In this document: piece by piece, positions 33,379 to 40,424 of the stretch
Numbering within the stretch: position 1 is the first letter of the stretch
Layout: the number at the start of each line of letters is the position of its first letter
Source of the DNA: DATGPD01 sp041398565
GTDB lineage: Bacteria > Planctomycetota > UBA1135 > UBA2386
Direction: 5' to 3'
Length of the DNA: 64,000 nucleotides
Assembly: GCA_041398565.1 (NCBI GenBank)
Contig: JAWKUN010000002.1
Coordinates: 1,550,001-1,614,000, forward strand
Notes under the pieces: generated by a model
What the model saw: the letters and a program-made list of their open reading frames with translations, nothing else
Told to the model about the DNA's origin: nothing
Databases searched by the model: none
Made by a program: the position numbers and the translations under genes

Positions 33379-36300
33379 ATGGACCGGCGAGCCATGCCCG
33401 ATCGCTCCGACCGAGAGTTCGCATCCGCGGAAGCCCTGTTCGACGAGGTCGTCCGGCGTCGCGATTGCGGCGAGGTCGTCGACATCGAGGACCTGTGCGC
33501 GGCCCACCCCGACCTGGCGGCGGCGCTGCGTGCCTACGAGGCCGCCCGCCGGCGCACGCAGTGGCTGCTGCCCGGTCCACTCGAACTTGCCCCGGAGGTC
33601 AGCGCACCGGCCAACGCGGAGTCGCGCGACACCAATGAGTTCCTGGCGCGCCTGCAGGCTCGGGTCTCGGGCTCTGGGCGCTACCGCACGCTGGCCGAGA
33701 TCGCGCGCGGTGGCATGGGCATCGTCTTCGCCGTGCGCGACACCGAGCTGCAGCGCGAGCTCGCCATGAAGGTCGTCCGTCCGCGCACCGAGGGTCCGGA
33801 GGCGGCCAGTCCGATGGCGGACCCCCGGACCGTCCGGCGCTTTCTCGAGGAGGCGCGGATCACCAGTCAGCTCGACCACCCCGGCATCGTGCCGGTGCAC
33901 GACATCGGCGTCGGCGACGACGGCCGCCCGTACTTCACCATGCGGCGGGTGCAGGGCGAGACGCTGGGCGTCGTCCTCGATCGGGCGCGGGACGGCGTCG
34001 ACGGCTGGAGCCAGCCGCGCGTCGTCGACGTGATCCTGAAGGTGTGCGAGGCGATGAGCTACGCGCACGCGCAGGGCTACCTCCACCGCGACCTCAAGCC
34101 GGCCAACGTGATGGTCGGTCGCTTCGGCGAGGTGTACGTCATGGACTGGGGTCTGGCCCGCGGCCAGCATCGCCCCGATCCGCATGACCTGCGCCTACAA
34201 GCAGCGTCGGCGAGCGAGCTGAGCGCGCCAGGATCCGACGCTTCGACCGATCTCCCTCTTCTCACCGTGGACGGCGACGCGCTCGGCACGCCGGCCTACA
34301 TGCCGCCGGAGCAGGCGCGGGGAGATGTGCATCGGTTGGGGCCGCCGGCCGACGTGTATGCGGTGGGCGCGATGCTGTACCAGGCGATCGCCGGCGAGGC
34401 GCCCTACGTCGGCAAGGGCGAACGGGTGGCGGCGCAGGTCGTGCGCGAACGGGTGGTCGCCGGCCCGCCGCGGGCGCTGGCCAGCCGGGGCGAGCACGCG
34501 CCCGCCGAGTTGGTGGCGATCTGCGAGCGGGCGATGGCGCGCGACCTCGACCAGCGCTACCCCTCGATGCAGGCCTTGGCGGCGGACTTGCGTGCCTACC
34601 TCGAGAGCCGGGTGGTGTCGGCCTACCGCACCGGCACGTGGGCCGAGACGCGCATGTGGGTGCGGCGCAACCGTGGTCTGGCGGCGTCGCTGGGGGCCTC
34701 GGTGCTGGTCCTGCTGGCGGCCGTCGCCGCGGTGAGTCTGTTCTGGCAGCGTGCCGCCCGCATGCAGGCCAGCGAGAGTCTGCGCGCCGATGTGCTCGCG
34801 GCACGCGCGGCGGTCGACAGTCTGCGCCAGCAGACGCAGGACCCGGACTTCGAGCCGCCGCCGGGCGAGACCACGTTCGCGTGGTGGTGCGCCCGCGTGC
34901 ACGAGTTGATCGATGGCTTGCCCGACTCGAACCGGCCGAACGGCCGGCGCGCCGGCCTGCGTGAGTTCCGGGCGGCGCTCGGGGCGCTGCGGCGCGAGCC
35001 GTCGGCGGCGACGACCAAGGCGAACGGCGAAGGCGCTCCGTTTCCGCGGCAGGAGGAACTCGAAACGAAGCGCGTCCGCCTGACCTGGTACGCGCGCATG
35101 CTCGGCGACGATGAGTTTCCTGAGCCGGTGCTGCCGGCGGCGCATCGTTCGATTGCCGAGGATGCACGCGGCGCCAAGCGTCTCAACGAGTTGGCATGGT
35201 TCTACGTCGACCCACGGGCACCGCAGTGCGGCTTCGAGAGCACGGGTCTGGGGCTGGCGCAGGCGGCGGTGAATCGGTTGCTCGGCCCGGTGAGGCCCCG
35301 GCGTCCGCTCCTGGTGGAGCGCCCTGAGGATTTCGCGGTGCCGATGGAGCCGGGCGCGACGGGGCGGCCCTTCTCTGTGGATCGCTACGCCCCCTATGAC
35401 GCAATGAGCTATCTGCGGAAGTGTCGGGACACGTATGCGTGGGCACTCTACCGTACACGGCGCTTCGACGAGGCCCGGCTGCAGGAGCGGCTGGCGTTGG
35501 CCGCAGCTGATTTGACGCTGGTTGCGGATCTGGACGCCGAGATCACGCGCTGGCATAACGGTGCCGCGGCCCGGGAGCGCACGCGCCTCGCGGCGGAAGT
35601 TGTGACGCTCGGGGAGGAGGCCGCGGTCTGGCAGGCCGTGCGCGACCGCGACATGGCGCATGTGCTCTGGTACGAGCAACTCGCCGAGATCGTGTCGGTC
35701 ATGGACGCTCTGGCGTCGCGGCTCGGTTCCAACGAGCGGACGCTCGGCGCGGAGGTTCGCGCGCCGACTTGGGAAGACGCGATCGCTGCCATAGCGGCGC
35801 TGGCTGACTACCGCGGGCTGAGGCTCTCGCGGCAGGTGGACCTGGTGCCGCTCGGGCCCGATCCGAACTCCGGTCTCTGGGAGTTCGCGCACACCGGCTC
35901 GGGGGAGCGAGTCACGCGCGGTGGCGATGGGTTTCTCCGGCTCGCGGAGGACTCAGGGATCGTGTTCGTGCTGCTGCCCGCCTGCGAGGCGTGGGTTCGA
36001 GACGGTCAGGACTGGGAGCCGATGGCGAGGGTGGACATCGGAGCGTTCTTCATCGGGAAGTACGAGGTGACCCGGGCTCAGTGGCGAGCCCTGGCGGGGT
36101 CGTGGCACGAAGACCTGGGTGCACGAATGAGTCTGCCCGTGGCGAGCGTCAGCCATGACGACTGTCTCGCTGCTTTGGGTAGAGCTGCCGGTTGGCTGAC
36201 GTTGCCGACCCAGGCGCAGTGGGCCTACGCCTGCTGGGGCACGAGGAGCCCGGTCGGATGGGGCATCGTGCCGAGTGCCGCTGACCTTCGCATGCCGGGT

Positions 36301-36579
36301 GTGCCTCTGTGCTCTGTCGTCGTGACCCAGGCCAATGAACGCGGCATTCACGGCATGTTGACGAATGCGAAGGAACGGTGTCTCGATGGGCCGACTCCAG
36401 GGTATCCGCTGCGAACTGGTGACGGCAAGCGGCTCTGGCACGGCTGGCTGAACACGTTCGGCGCCTTCGGAGGTCCGTGGAGCGCCAGCGCAGGCAATCA
36501 TCAGTGGGACGACATCGCGATGAGGAGTGATCGTGTAAGCAATGTCGGATTGCGCGTGGCGCGGCCCGTGATGCGGTGA
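33379..36579 (+). CDS. Ser/Thr protein kinase with transmembrane helix and degenerate sulfatase-modifying-factor domain
   Basis: This protein of about 1066 residues contains a complete Hanks-type kinase: G-loop IARGGMGIVFAV, Lys in LAMKVVRP, HRDLKPANVMV, DWGLARG in place of DFG, and GTPAYMPPEQARG. One membrane helix follows (LAASLGASVLVLLAAVAAVS, near residue 435). A helical extracytoplasmic part ends in a C-terminal formylglycine-enzyme (SUMF1)-like domain from about 855, with FFIGKYEVTRAQWRALAG, LTLPTQAQWAYACW and NVGLRVARP. The family motif GLYDMLGNVWEWC reads GIHGMLTNAKERC, so this domain is probably binding rather than catalytic. The start is uncertain (ATG at 33379 or 33394). An ECF sigma gene converges on it from downstream, a common planctomycete pairing. 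Confidence 0.88.
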   Translation: MDRRAMPDRSDREFASAEALFDEVVRRRDCGEVVDIEDLCAAHPDLAAALRAYEAARRRTQWLLPGPLELAPEVSAPANAESRDTNEFLARLQARVSGSGRYRTLAEIARGGMGIVFAVRDTELQRELAMKVVRPRTEGPEAASPMADPRTVRRFLEEARITSQLDHPGIVPVHDIGVGDDGRPYFTMRRVQGETLGVVLDRARDGVDGWSQPRVVDVILKVCEAMSYAHAQGYLHRDLKPANVMVGRFGEVYVMDWGLARGQHRPDPHDLRLQAASASELSAPGSDASTDLPLLTVDGDALGTPAYMPPEQARGDVHRLGPPADVYAVGAMLYQAIAGEAPYVGKGERVAAQVVRERVVAGPPRALASRGEHAPAELVAICERAMARDLDQRYPSMQALAADLRAYLESRVVSAYRTGTWAETRMWVRRNRGLAASLGASVLVLLAAVAAVSLFWQRAARMQASESLRADVLAARAAVDSLRQQTQDPDFEPPPGETTFAWWCARVHELIDGLPDSNRPNGRRAGLREFRAALGALRREPSAATTKANGEGAPFPRQEELETKRVRLTWYARMLGDDEFPEPVLPAAHRSIAEDARGAKRLNELAWFYVDPRAPQCGFESTGLGLAQAAVNRLLGPVRPRRPLLVERPEDFAVPMEPGATGRPFSVDRYAPYDAMSYLRKCRDTYAWALYRTRRFDEARLQERLALAAADLTLVADLDAEITRWHNGAAARERTRLAAEVVTLGEEAAVWQAVRDRDMAHVLWYEQLAEIVSVMDALASRLGSNERTLGAEVRAPTWEDAIAAIAALADYRGLRLSRQVDLVPLGPDPNSGLWEFAHTGSGERVTRGGDGFLRLAEDSGIVFVLLPACEAWVRDGQDWEPMARVDIGAFFIGKYEVTRAQWRALAGSWHEDLGARMSLPVASVSHDDCLAALGRAAGWLTLPTQAQWAYACWGTRSPVGWGIVPSAADLRMPGVPLCSVVVTQANERGIHGMLTNAKERCLDGPTPGYPLRTGDGKRLWHGWLNTFGAFGGPWSASAGNHQWDDIAMRSDRVSNVGLRVARPVMR

Positions 36580-36652
36580 CTGACCAGGGGGCGTGCACGA
36601 CGGATGGCACCTCGCGATAACCGCTCCAGGCCAAGCGCAAGAGCCGTTCCGT

Positions 36653-37267
36653 CTACCCCAGGCGCCCGCCCATCCGCTCGTCGAGTTCGCGCAGCGCGCG
36701 CCGGCGCAGCTCCTGGCACGCCTCCGGGCTCGATCGCCCCATCAGCTCGGCCACCGTCTTCCAGTCGTGGCCGGCGAAGTCGCGCAGCAGGATCACCTCG
36801 CGGTGGGCCTCCGAGAGCTCGGCGAGGCACGCGTCGAGGACTCGGGCCTGCTCCGCCCGCGACGCCTTGGCGCAGGCGTCGCTCGAGTTGGCCGGGATCG
36901 CGCCCAGGATGCTCGACGCCTCCGGCGGCGCGCTCGCACGCGGCAGGTGGCCACCGCGTTTCTGGGTGCGGTCGCGTCGCGCCAGGTTGCGGATCTCGTT
37001 CTCGACCTGCGACGCCACGTAGCAGATGAAGCCGGCGTCGGTGCGCTCCTCGTACCGCGCGACCGACTGCACCAGGCGCAGCAGCACGCCCTGCACCACG
37101 TCGTCGACCGACTCGCGCGCGGCCAGGGCCGGACCGAGGCGAACCCGCACGAGGCGCGCGACGCGCTCGAGGTAGCGCTCGATCAGCGAGTTCAGCGCGG
37201 CTGGGTCGCCGGTCCGGCAGCGAGCGAGCAGCAGGTGCGTGTTGCAGGCGGACGGGTTGGTCTCCAA
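36653..37267 (-). CDS. ECF-family RNA polymerase sigma factor
   Basis: This 204-residue protein has region sigma-2 (NSLIERYLERVARLVRVRLG, with SVDDVVQGVLLRLVQSVARY) and region sigma-4 (LAELSEAHREVILLRDFAGH, then KTVAELMGRSSPEACQELRR) joined by a linker of about 40 residues. There is no sigma-1 or sigma-3 region, which identifies the ECF type. The DVVQ and FICYVASQVENEIRNLARR forms resemble the planctomycete ECF groups linked to Ser/Thr kinases. It converges on the kinase gene (73-base gap). Kinase-dependent control of this sigma factor is a reasonable but unproven inference. No anti-sigma gene is seen. Confidence 0.87.
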   Translation of the reverse strand: METNPSACNTHLLLARCRTGDPAALNSLIERYLERVARLVRVRLGPALAARESVDDVVQGVLLRLVQSVARYEERTDAGFICYVASQVENEIRNLARRDRTQKRGGHLPRASAPPEASSILGAIPANSSDACAKASRAEQARVLDACLAELSEAHREVILLRDFAGHDWKTVAELMGRSSPEACQELRRRALRELDERMGGRLG

Positions 37268-37333
37268 GGCACTCCTCCGCCCGTCATCTGACCACGCCGG
37301 TGGACCCCGAGCCAGGGGCAGGCGCCGCCAACC

Positions 37334-37876
37334 TCACCGCCCGTCGGGGCTCTTCTCACGCGTCGGGTTCGCGGCGTACGCGGCGGAGCCGCCGCGCGGG
37401 ATCGACAGCGTCTGCCAGCGGTCGCCGGCGAACGCCCGCGCCATGAGCGCGATCTGGCCGACGTGGTAGGCCAAGTGGGCGACCGAGCGCAGCAGCGCGT
37501 CGCCGACCGTGAGCGGCTGGTCGCGGATGGTCACGGTGCGGCCCAGGGCGTCGGGGCCGGCGGCGGCGACGTCAGCGAGCGCCCGATCCAGCACGGTCCA
37601 TGCCTCCCGCCAGCGCGCCATCAGCTCGGCGCGCGTGACGCCTGGAGCCTCGAACTCGCGGTCGCGGTCGCGCCACGGCTTCTCGCCGTCGGTGGTCAGG
37701 AAGTCGGTGAAGCGCGAGCGCAGGTTGCCGGCGAGATGAGCCATGACCACGGCGATCGAGTTGCCGTGCGGGTCGAGGCATTGGTCGAACGCGGCGTCGG
37801 AGACTTGCGCGACGGCGAGTTCGGCCATGCGGCGGTGGCGCGCGTACTCGGTGCGGATGGAGGCGAGCAGATCCAT
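37334..37876 (-). CDS. DinB-like protein (DUF1572 type)
   Basis: This 180-residue helical protein of the DinB four-helix-bundle superfamily contains EYARHRRMAELAVAQVSD, SIAVVMAHLAGNLRSRFTDF, a middle segment with WRDRDREFEAP, and LLRSVAHLAYHVGQIALMAR. The three His residues (in MAHL and in HLAYHVGQ) are the usual metal ligands of the fold. Members are often bacillithiol- or mycothiol-dependent transferases or of unknown activity. It lies upstream of the sigma factor gene in the same direction, 66 bases apart, and may be co-transcribed. Confidence 0.8.
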   Translation of the reverse strand: MDLLASIRTEYARHRRMAELAVAQVSDAAFDQCLDPHGNSIAVVMAHLAGNLRSRFTDFLTTDGEKPWRDRDREFEAPGVTRAELMARWREAWTVLDRALADVAAAGPDALGRTVTIRDQPLTVGDALLRSVAHLAYHVGQIALMARAFAGDRWQTLSIPRGGSAAYAANPTREKSPDGR

Positions 37877-38001
37877 GGTGGGTCGCGGGGCGTTGCAGCC
37901 CGGTCGGAGGCCGACTCGCGGCCGGCGCCCGATGCGGGGGCGCGACCGCCGAGGCTACCGGTTGCTTCCCCCGGTGGCGAGCACGCGGGCCGCAGCCCGA
38001 C

Positions 38002-39129
38002 CTACAGCAGTGCCACCGAAGGGGTCGACACGAGCGCGGTTCCGGCGCGGAACACGAGCGCTTGCATGACGATGGGGCGGCTCGTTGGCGGCGTCGCGAA
38101 CGGCAGGGGCAAGGTCGCGTCGCCAATGGTGTTGGCGACGACCACGCCCAGCAGCACGGCGCCGGCCGGATCGAACCAGACGGAACCGAACGGGGTGGGC
38201 GTCGGCGCGTGCGGCAAGCCGGCCACGACGGCGACCGTGTCCTGGGCCGAACCGCGGTACTGCGCCGCCGTCCGTGGCGGGTTGTTCGTCACCGTGAGGG
38301 ATGGTACCTGTGCGCTCACCATCGTGAGCCCCGGTCCGAGGCTCCCGGTCAGCAAGGTCGCCGGGTCCTGGACCAGGAGCGAGACGTAGTTCGGCAGCAC
38401 TTCGCACGCCAACGGGCCGCCGCCGGCCAGCCACGAACGGCCGGTGGCGACGCTGAGGCCGGCGAACGCGCGCAGCGCCGCGGCCGACAGGGACGGCGTC
38501 GCCAGGTTGCGCCCACCGGCGACCACGGTCTGGTTGAGGGTGAGATAGGTGTCGACGGCCTGGATGCCCAGCGCGGCGCTGGCGGTCGGCGTCAACGTGT
38601 CCAGCCCCACCACGCTGCATCCGGTGCAAACGATCGTGCTTCGCGCGATGAACAGCGCCTCGCTGCGTGCGCCTTCGAGTCGACTCTCTTCGATCGCCAC
38701 CTGGGCGCAGTCGAAGATCTGCAAGCTCACGCCCGAGGCGAGTCCGCCCAGCCACCGCAAGACGACGGTGCCGGCGCAGTTGCGGGCGGTGATGAGGACC
38801 TGGCCGGCCGGTCCGTCGAACCCCGCGACCACGCAGGTCTTGCCGACGCCGACGTCGTGCATGGTCAGCGGGGCCCCCTGCAGCGGAACGGCCGAGCCGA
38901 CCCCGACGATGCGCAGCGCCTTGCTGACGTGGGCCGTCTGGTAGGCGGTCGCACCGCGGCGCCGAACCTCGATGGCATCGCCGTCCACCGCCGCGGCGAC
39001 GGCCGGCGGCAGGTCGGTGAAGTCGACCCCTGGTCCGCCTGCCGCGTCGACGATCCAGGTGCGCTGCGCCGACAGTGCGGCGGCGGTGGCCAGCAGAGTC
39101 AGGAGGGGCGTCGACAGGGTGCCGTTCAT
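38002..39129 (-). CDS. Secreted parallel beta-helix-like protein
   Basis: This 375-residue protein has a signal peptide (TLLATAAALSAQ). The body begins TWIVDAAGGPGVDFTDLPPA, the typical start of periplasmic or extracellular beta-helix proteins whose first coil follows the pattern of pectate-lyase-like folds. Regular short strands follow (VLITARNCAGTVVLRWLGG, VSLQIFDCAQVAIEESRLEG, ALFIARSTIVCTGCSVVG). The last 90 residues resemble the C-terminal module of the protein at 32152-33201 (DATLPLPFATPP, then VMQALVFRAGTALVSTPSVA). No catalytic residues are recognised. It is divergent from rpsL, which has its own promoter in the shared region. Confidence 0.7.
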   Translation of the reverse strand: MNGTLSTPLLTLLATAAALSAQRTWIVDAAGGPGVDFTDLPPAVAAAVDGDAIEVRRRGATAYQTAHVSKALRIVGVGSAVPLQGAPLTMHDVGVGKTCVVAGFDGPAGQVLITARNCAGTVVLRWLGGLASGVSLQIFDCAQVAIEESRLEGARSEALFIARSTIVCTGCSVVGLDTLTPTASAALGIQAVDTYLTLNQTVVAGGRNLATPSLSAAALRAFAGLSVATGRSWLAGGGPLACEVLPNYVSLLVQDPATLLTGSLGPGLTMVSAQVPSLTVTNNPPRTAAQYRGSAQDTVAVVAGLPHAPTPTPFGSVWFDPAGAVLLGVVVANTIGDATLPLPFATPPTSRPIVMQALVFRAGTALVSTPSVALL

Positions 39130-39270
39130 GCCGGCGGGTGCCCGAGGGCGCGCGCCACGTAACCGCCAAAAGGTCCCCGGCGAGCCGGCGTCCGACCCGA
39201 ACCCGTGGCCCCACGCGCGACCTCCGACGCTGTTCTGGGGTGACTGCCAGCGACTTCCGGCACAGCTTCC

Positions 39271-39298
39271 TTGACAGCGCGCGCCCGGTCCCTACGCT
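39271..39298 (+). promoter_or_regulatory. Sigma-70-type promoter of rpsL
   Basis: A perfect -35 box ttgaca (39271-39276) is followed after 16 bases by tacgct (39293-39298). The predicted transcript would start near 39305 and give a leader of about 40 bases before the rpsL ATG. Confidence 0.7.
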
Positions 39299-39312
39299 TC
39301 CCCGCCCTTCTT

Positions 39313-39332
39313 CGGCCGGGGTCGACCGGCCG
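39313..39332 (+). promoter_or_regulatory. Leader hairpin just upstream of rpsL
   Basis: cggccgg (39313-39319) and ccggccg (39326-39332) form a perfect 7-bp stem with loop ggtcga, ending 10 bases before the rpsL start. No Shine-Dalgarno sequence is visible in the remaining bases, so the hairpin could control access to the start codon. Confidence 0.5.
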
Positions 39333-39342
39333 CCTTCCGCGC

Positions 39343-39717
39343 ATGCCAACGATCAACCAGCTCGTCCGCAAGGGCCGCAAGAGGCTTCGCTACCAGAGCA
39401 AGTCGCCCGTCCTGGATGCCTGCCCGCAGAAACGCGGCGTGTGCCTCCAGGTCAAGACCATGACGCCCAAGAAGCCGAACTCGGCTCTGCGCAAGATCGC
39501 GCGCGTGCGTCTGTCGAACAGCAAGGAAGTCACCGTCTACATCCCCGGCGAGGGCCACAACCTGCAGGAGCACTCGATCGTGCTCATCCGTGGCGGCCGC
39601 GTGCGCGACCTGCCGGGCGTGCGCTACCACGTGCTGCGCGGCTGCCTCGATGCCTCGGGCGTGGAGGATCGGCGGCGCGGGCGGTCGAAGTACGGCACCA
39701 AGCGGCCCAAGAAGTGA
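39343..39717 (+). CDS. rpsL: 30S ribosomal protein S12
   Basis: S12 lies at the decoding centre and monitors codon-anticodon pairing. The 124-residue protein has PTINQLVRKGRK at the start, TPKKPNSALRKIARVRL with Lys43, and RGGRVRDLPGVRYHVLRG. Residue 88 is Arg, where most bacteria have Lys; in other species the Lys-to-Arg change at this position lowers streptomycin sensitivity. The open frame extends upstream to 39271, but the ATG at 39343 is the conserved start. It is the first gene of the fused ribosomal run. Confidence 0.97.
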   Translation: MPTINQLVRKGRKRLRYQSKSPVLDACPQKRGVCLQVKTMTPKKPNSALRKIARVRLSNSKEVTVYIPGEGHNLQEHSIVLIRGGRVRDLPGVRYHVLRGCLDASGVEDRRRGRSKYGTKRPKK

Positions 39718-39732
39718 GGATGAGGTAGAGCC

Positions 39733-40242
39733 ATGCGACGCCGCATCATCAAGAAGGAGAAGCCGGAAGGGGCTTCCAAGTCGTTCCAGTCGACCGAGAT
39801 CTACCTCAAGCCGGACGCGCGCTACCAGTCCAAGCTGGCGACGAAGATCGTCAACAAGCTCATGTGGGGTGGCAAGAAGTCGACGGCGCAGCGCATCTTC
39901 TACGATGCCGTCGACATGGTCTCGAAGAAGGTCGAGGTCGACCCCGTCGACATCTTCACCAAGGCCATCGACAACGTGAAGCCGCACCTCGAAGTGCGCA
40001 GCAAGCGTGTCGGCGGCGCCACCTACCAGGTGCCGATGGAGGTCAACAAGCGGCGCCAGCAGAGCCTGGCCATCCGCTGGCTGGTCGATGCGGCCCGCGC
40101 CAAGCGCGGCAAGCCGATGGCCAAGCGCCTCGCCGACGAGCTCTTCGACGCCTACAACAACCAGGGCGCCGCGGTCACCAAGAAAGAGAACGTGCACAAG
40201 ATGGCCGAGGCGAACAGCGCCTACAGCCACTTCGCCTGGTGA
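39733..40242 (+). CDS. rpsG: 30S ribosomal protein S7
   Basis: S7 nucleates folding of the 30S head and contacts the E-site tRNA. This version has 169 residues against the usual 156. The extra residues are an N-terminal stretch (MRRRIIKKEKPEGASKSFQS) before the conserved DARYQSKLATKIVNKLMWGG. VKPHLEVRSKRVGGATYQVP and the C-terminal KKENVHKMAEANSAYSHF are typical. It starts 15 bases after rpsL with a good GAGG site. The last codons and stop are repeated 29 bases downstream (see findings). Confidence 0.97.
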   Translation: MRRRIIKKEKPEGASKSFQSTEIYLKPDARYQSKLATKIVNKLMWGGKKSTAQRIFYDAVDMVSKKVEVDPVDIFTKAIDNVKPHLEVRSKRVGGATYQVPMEVNKRRQQSLAIRWLVDAARAKRGKPMAKRLADELFDAYNNQGAAVTKKENVHKMAEANSAYSHFAW

Positions 40243-40424
40243 CCCTTCGCCGGCGACGCTTCGCCTGGTGACCCCCCGCGCGCCACTGCGCCCGCGCATG
40301 CCGCTGCGCCCGGCGCCGCGGTGAACTGACGTCGACGGAATCGCGTTCGATCCGCGTAGCATGGCGCGATCCGGATCCCGCGCGCCGGCAGCCCGCGGGA
40401 GCGTCCTCGTTCCGACCCGCGCAC

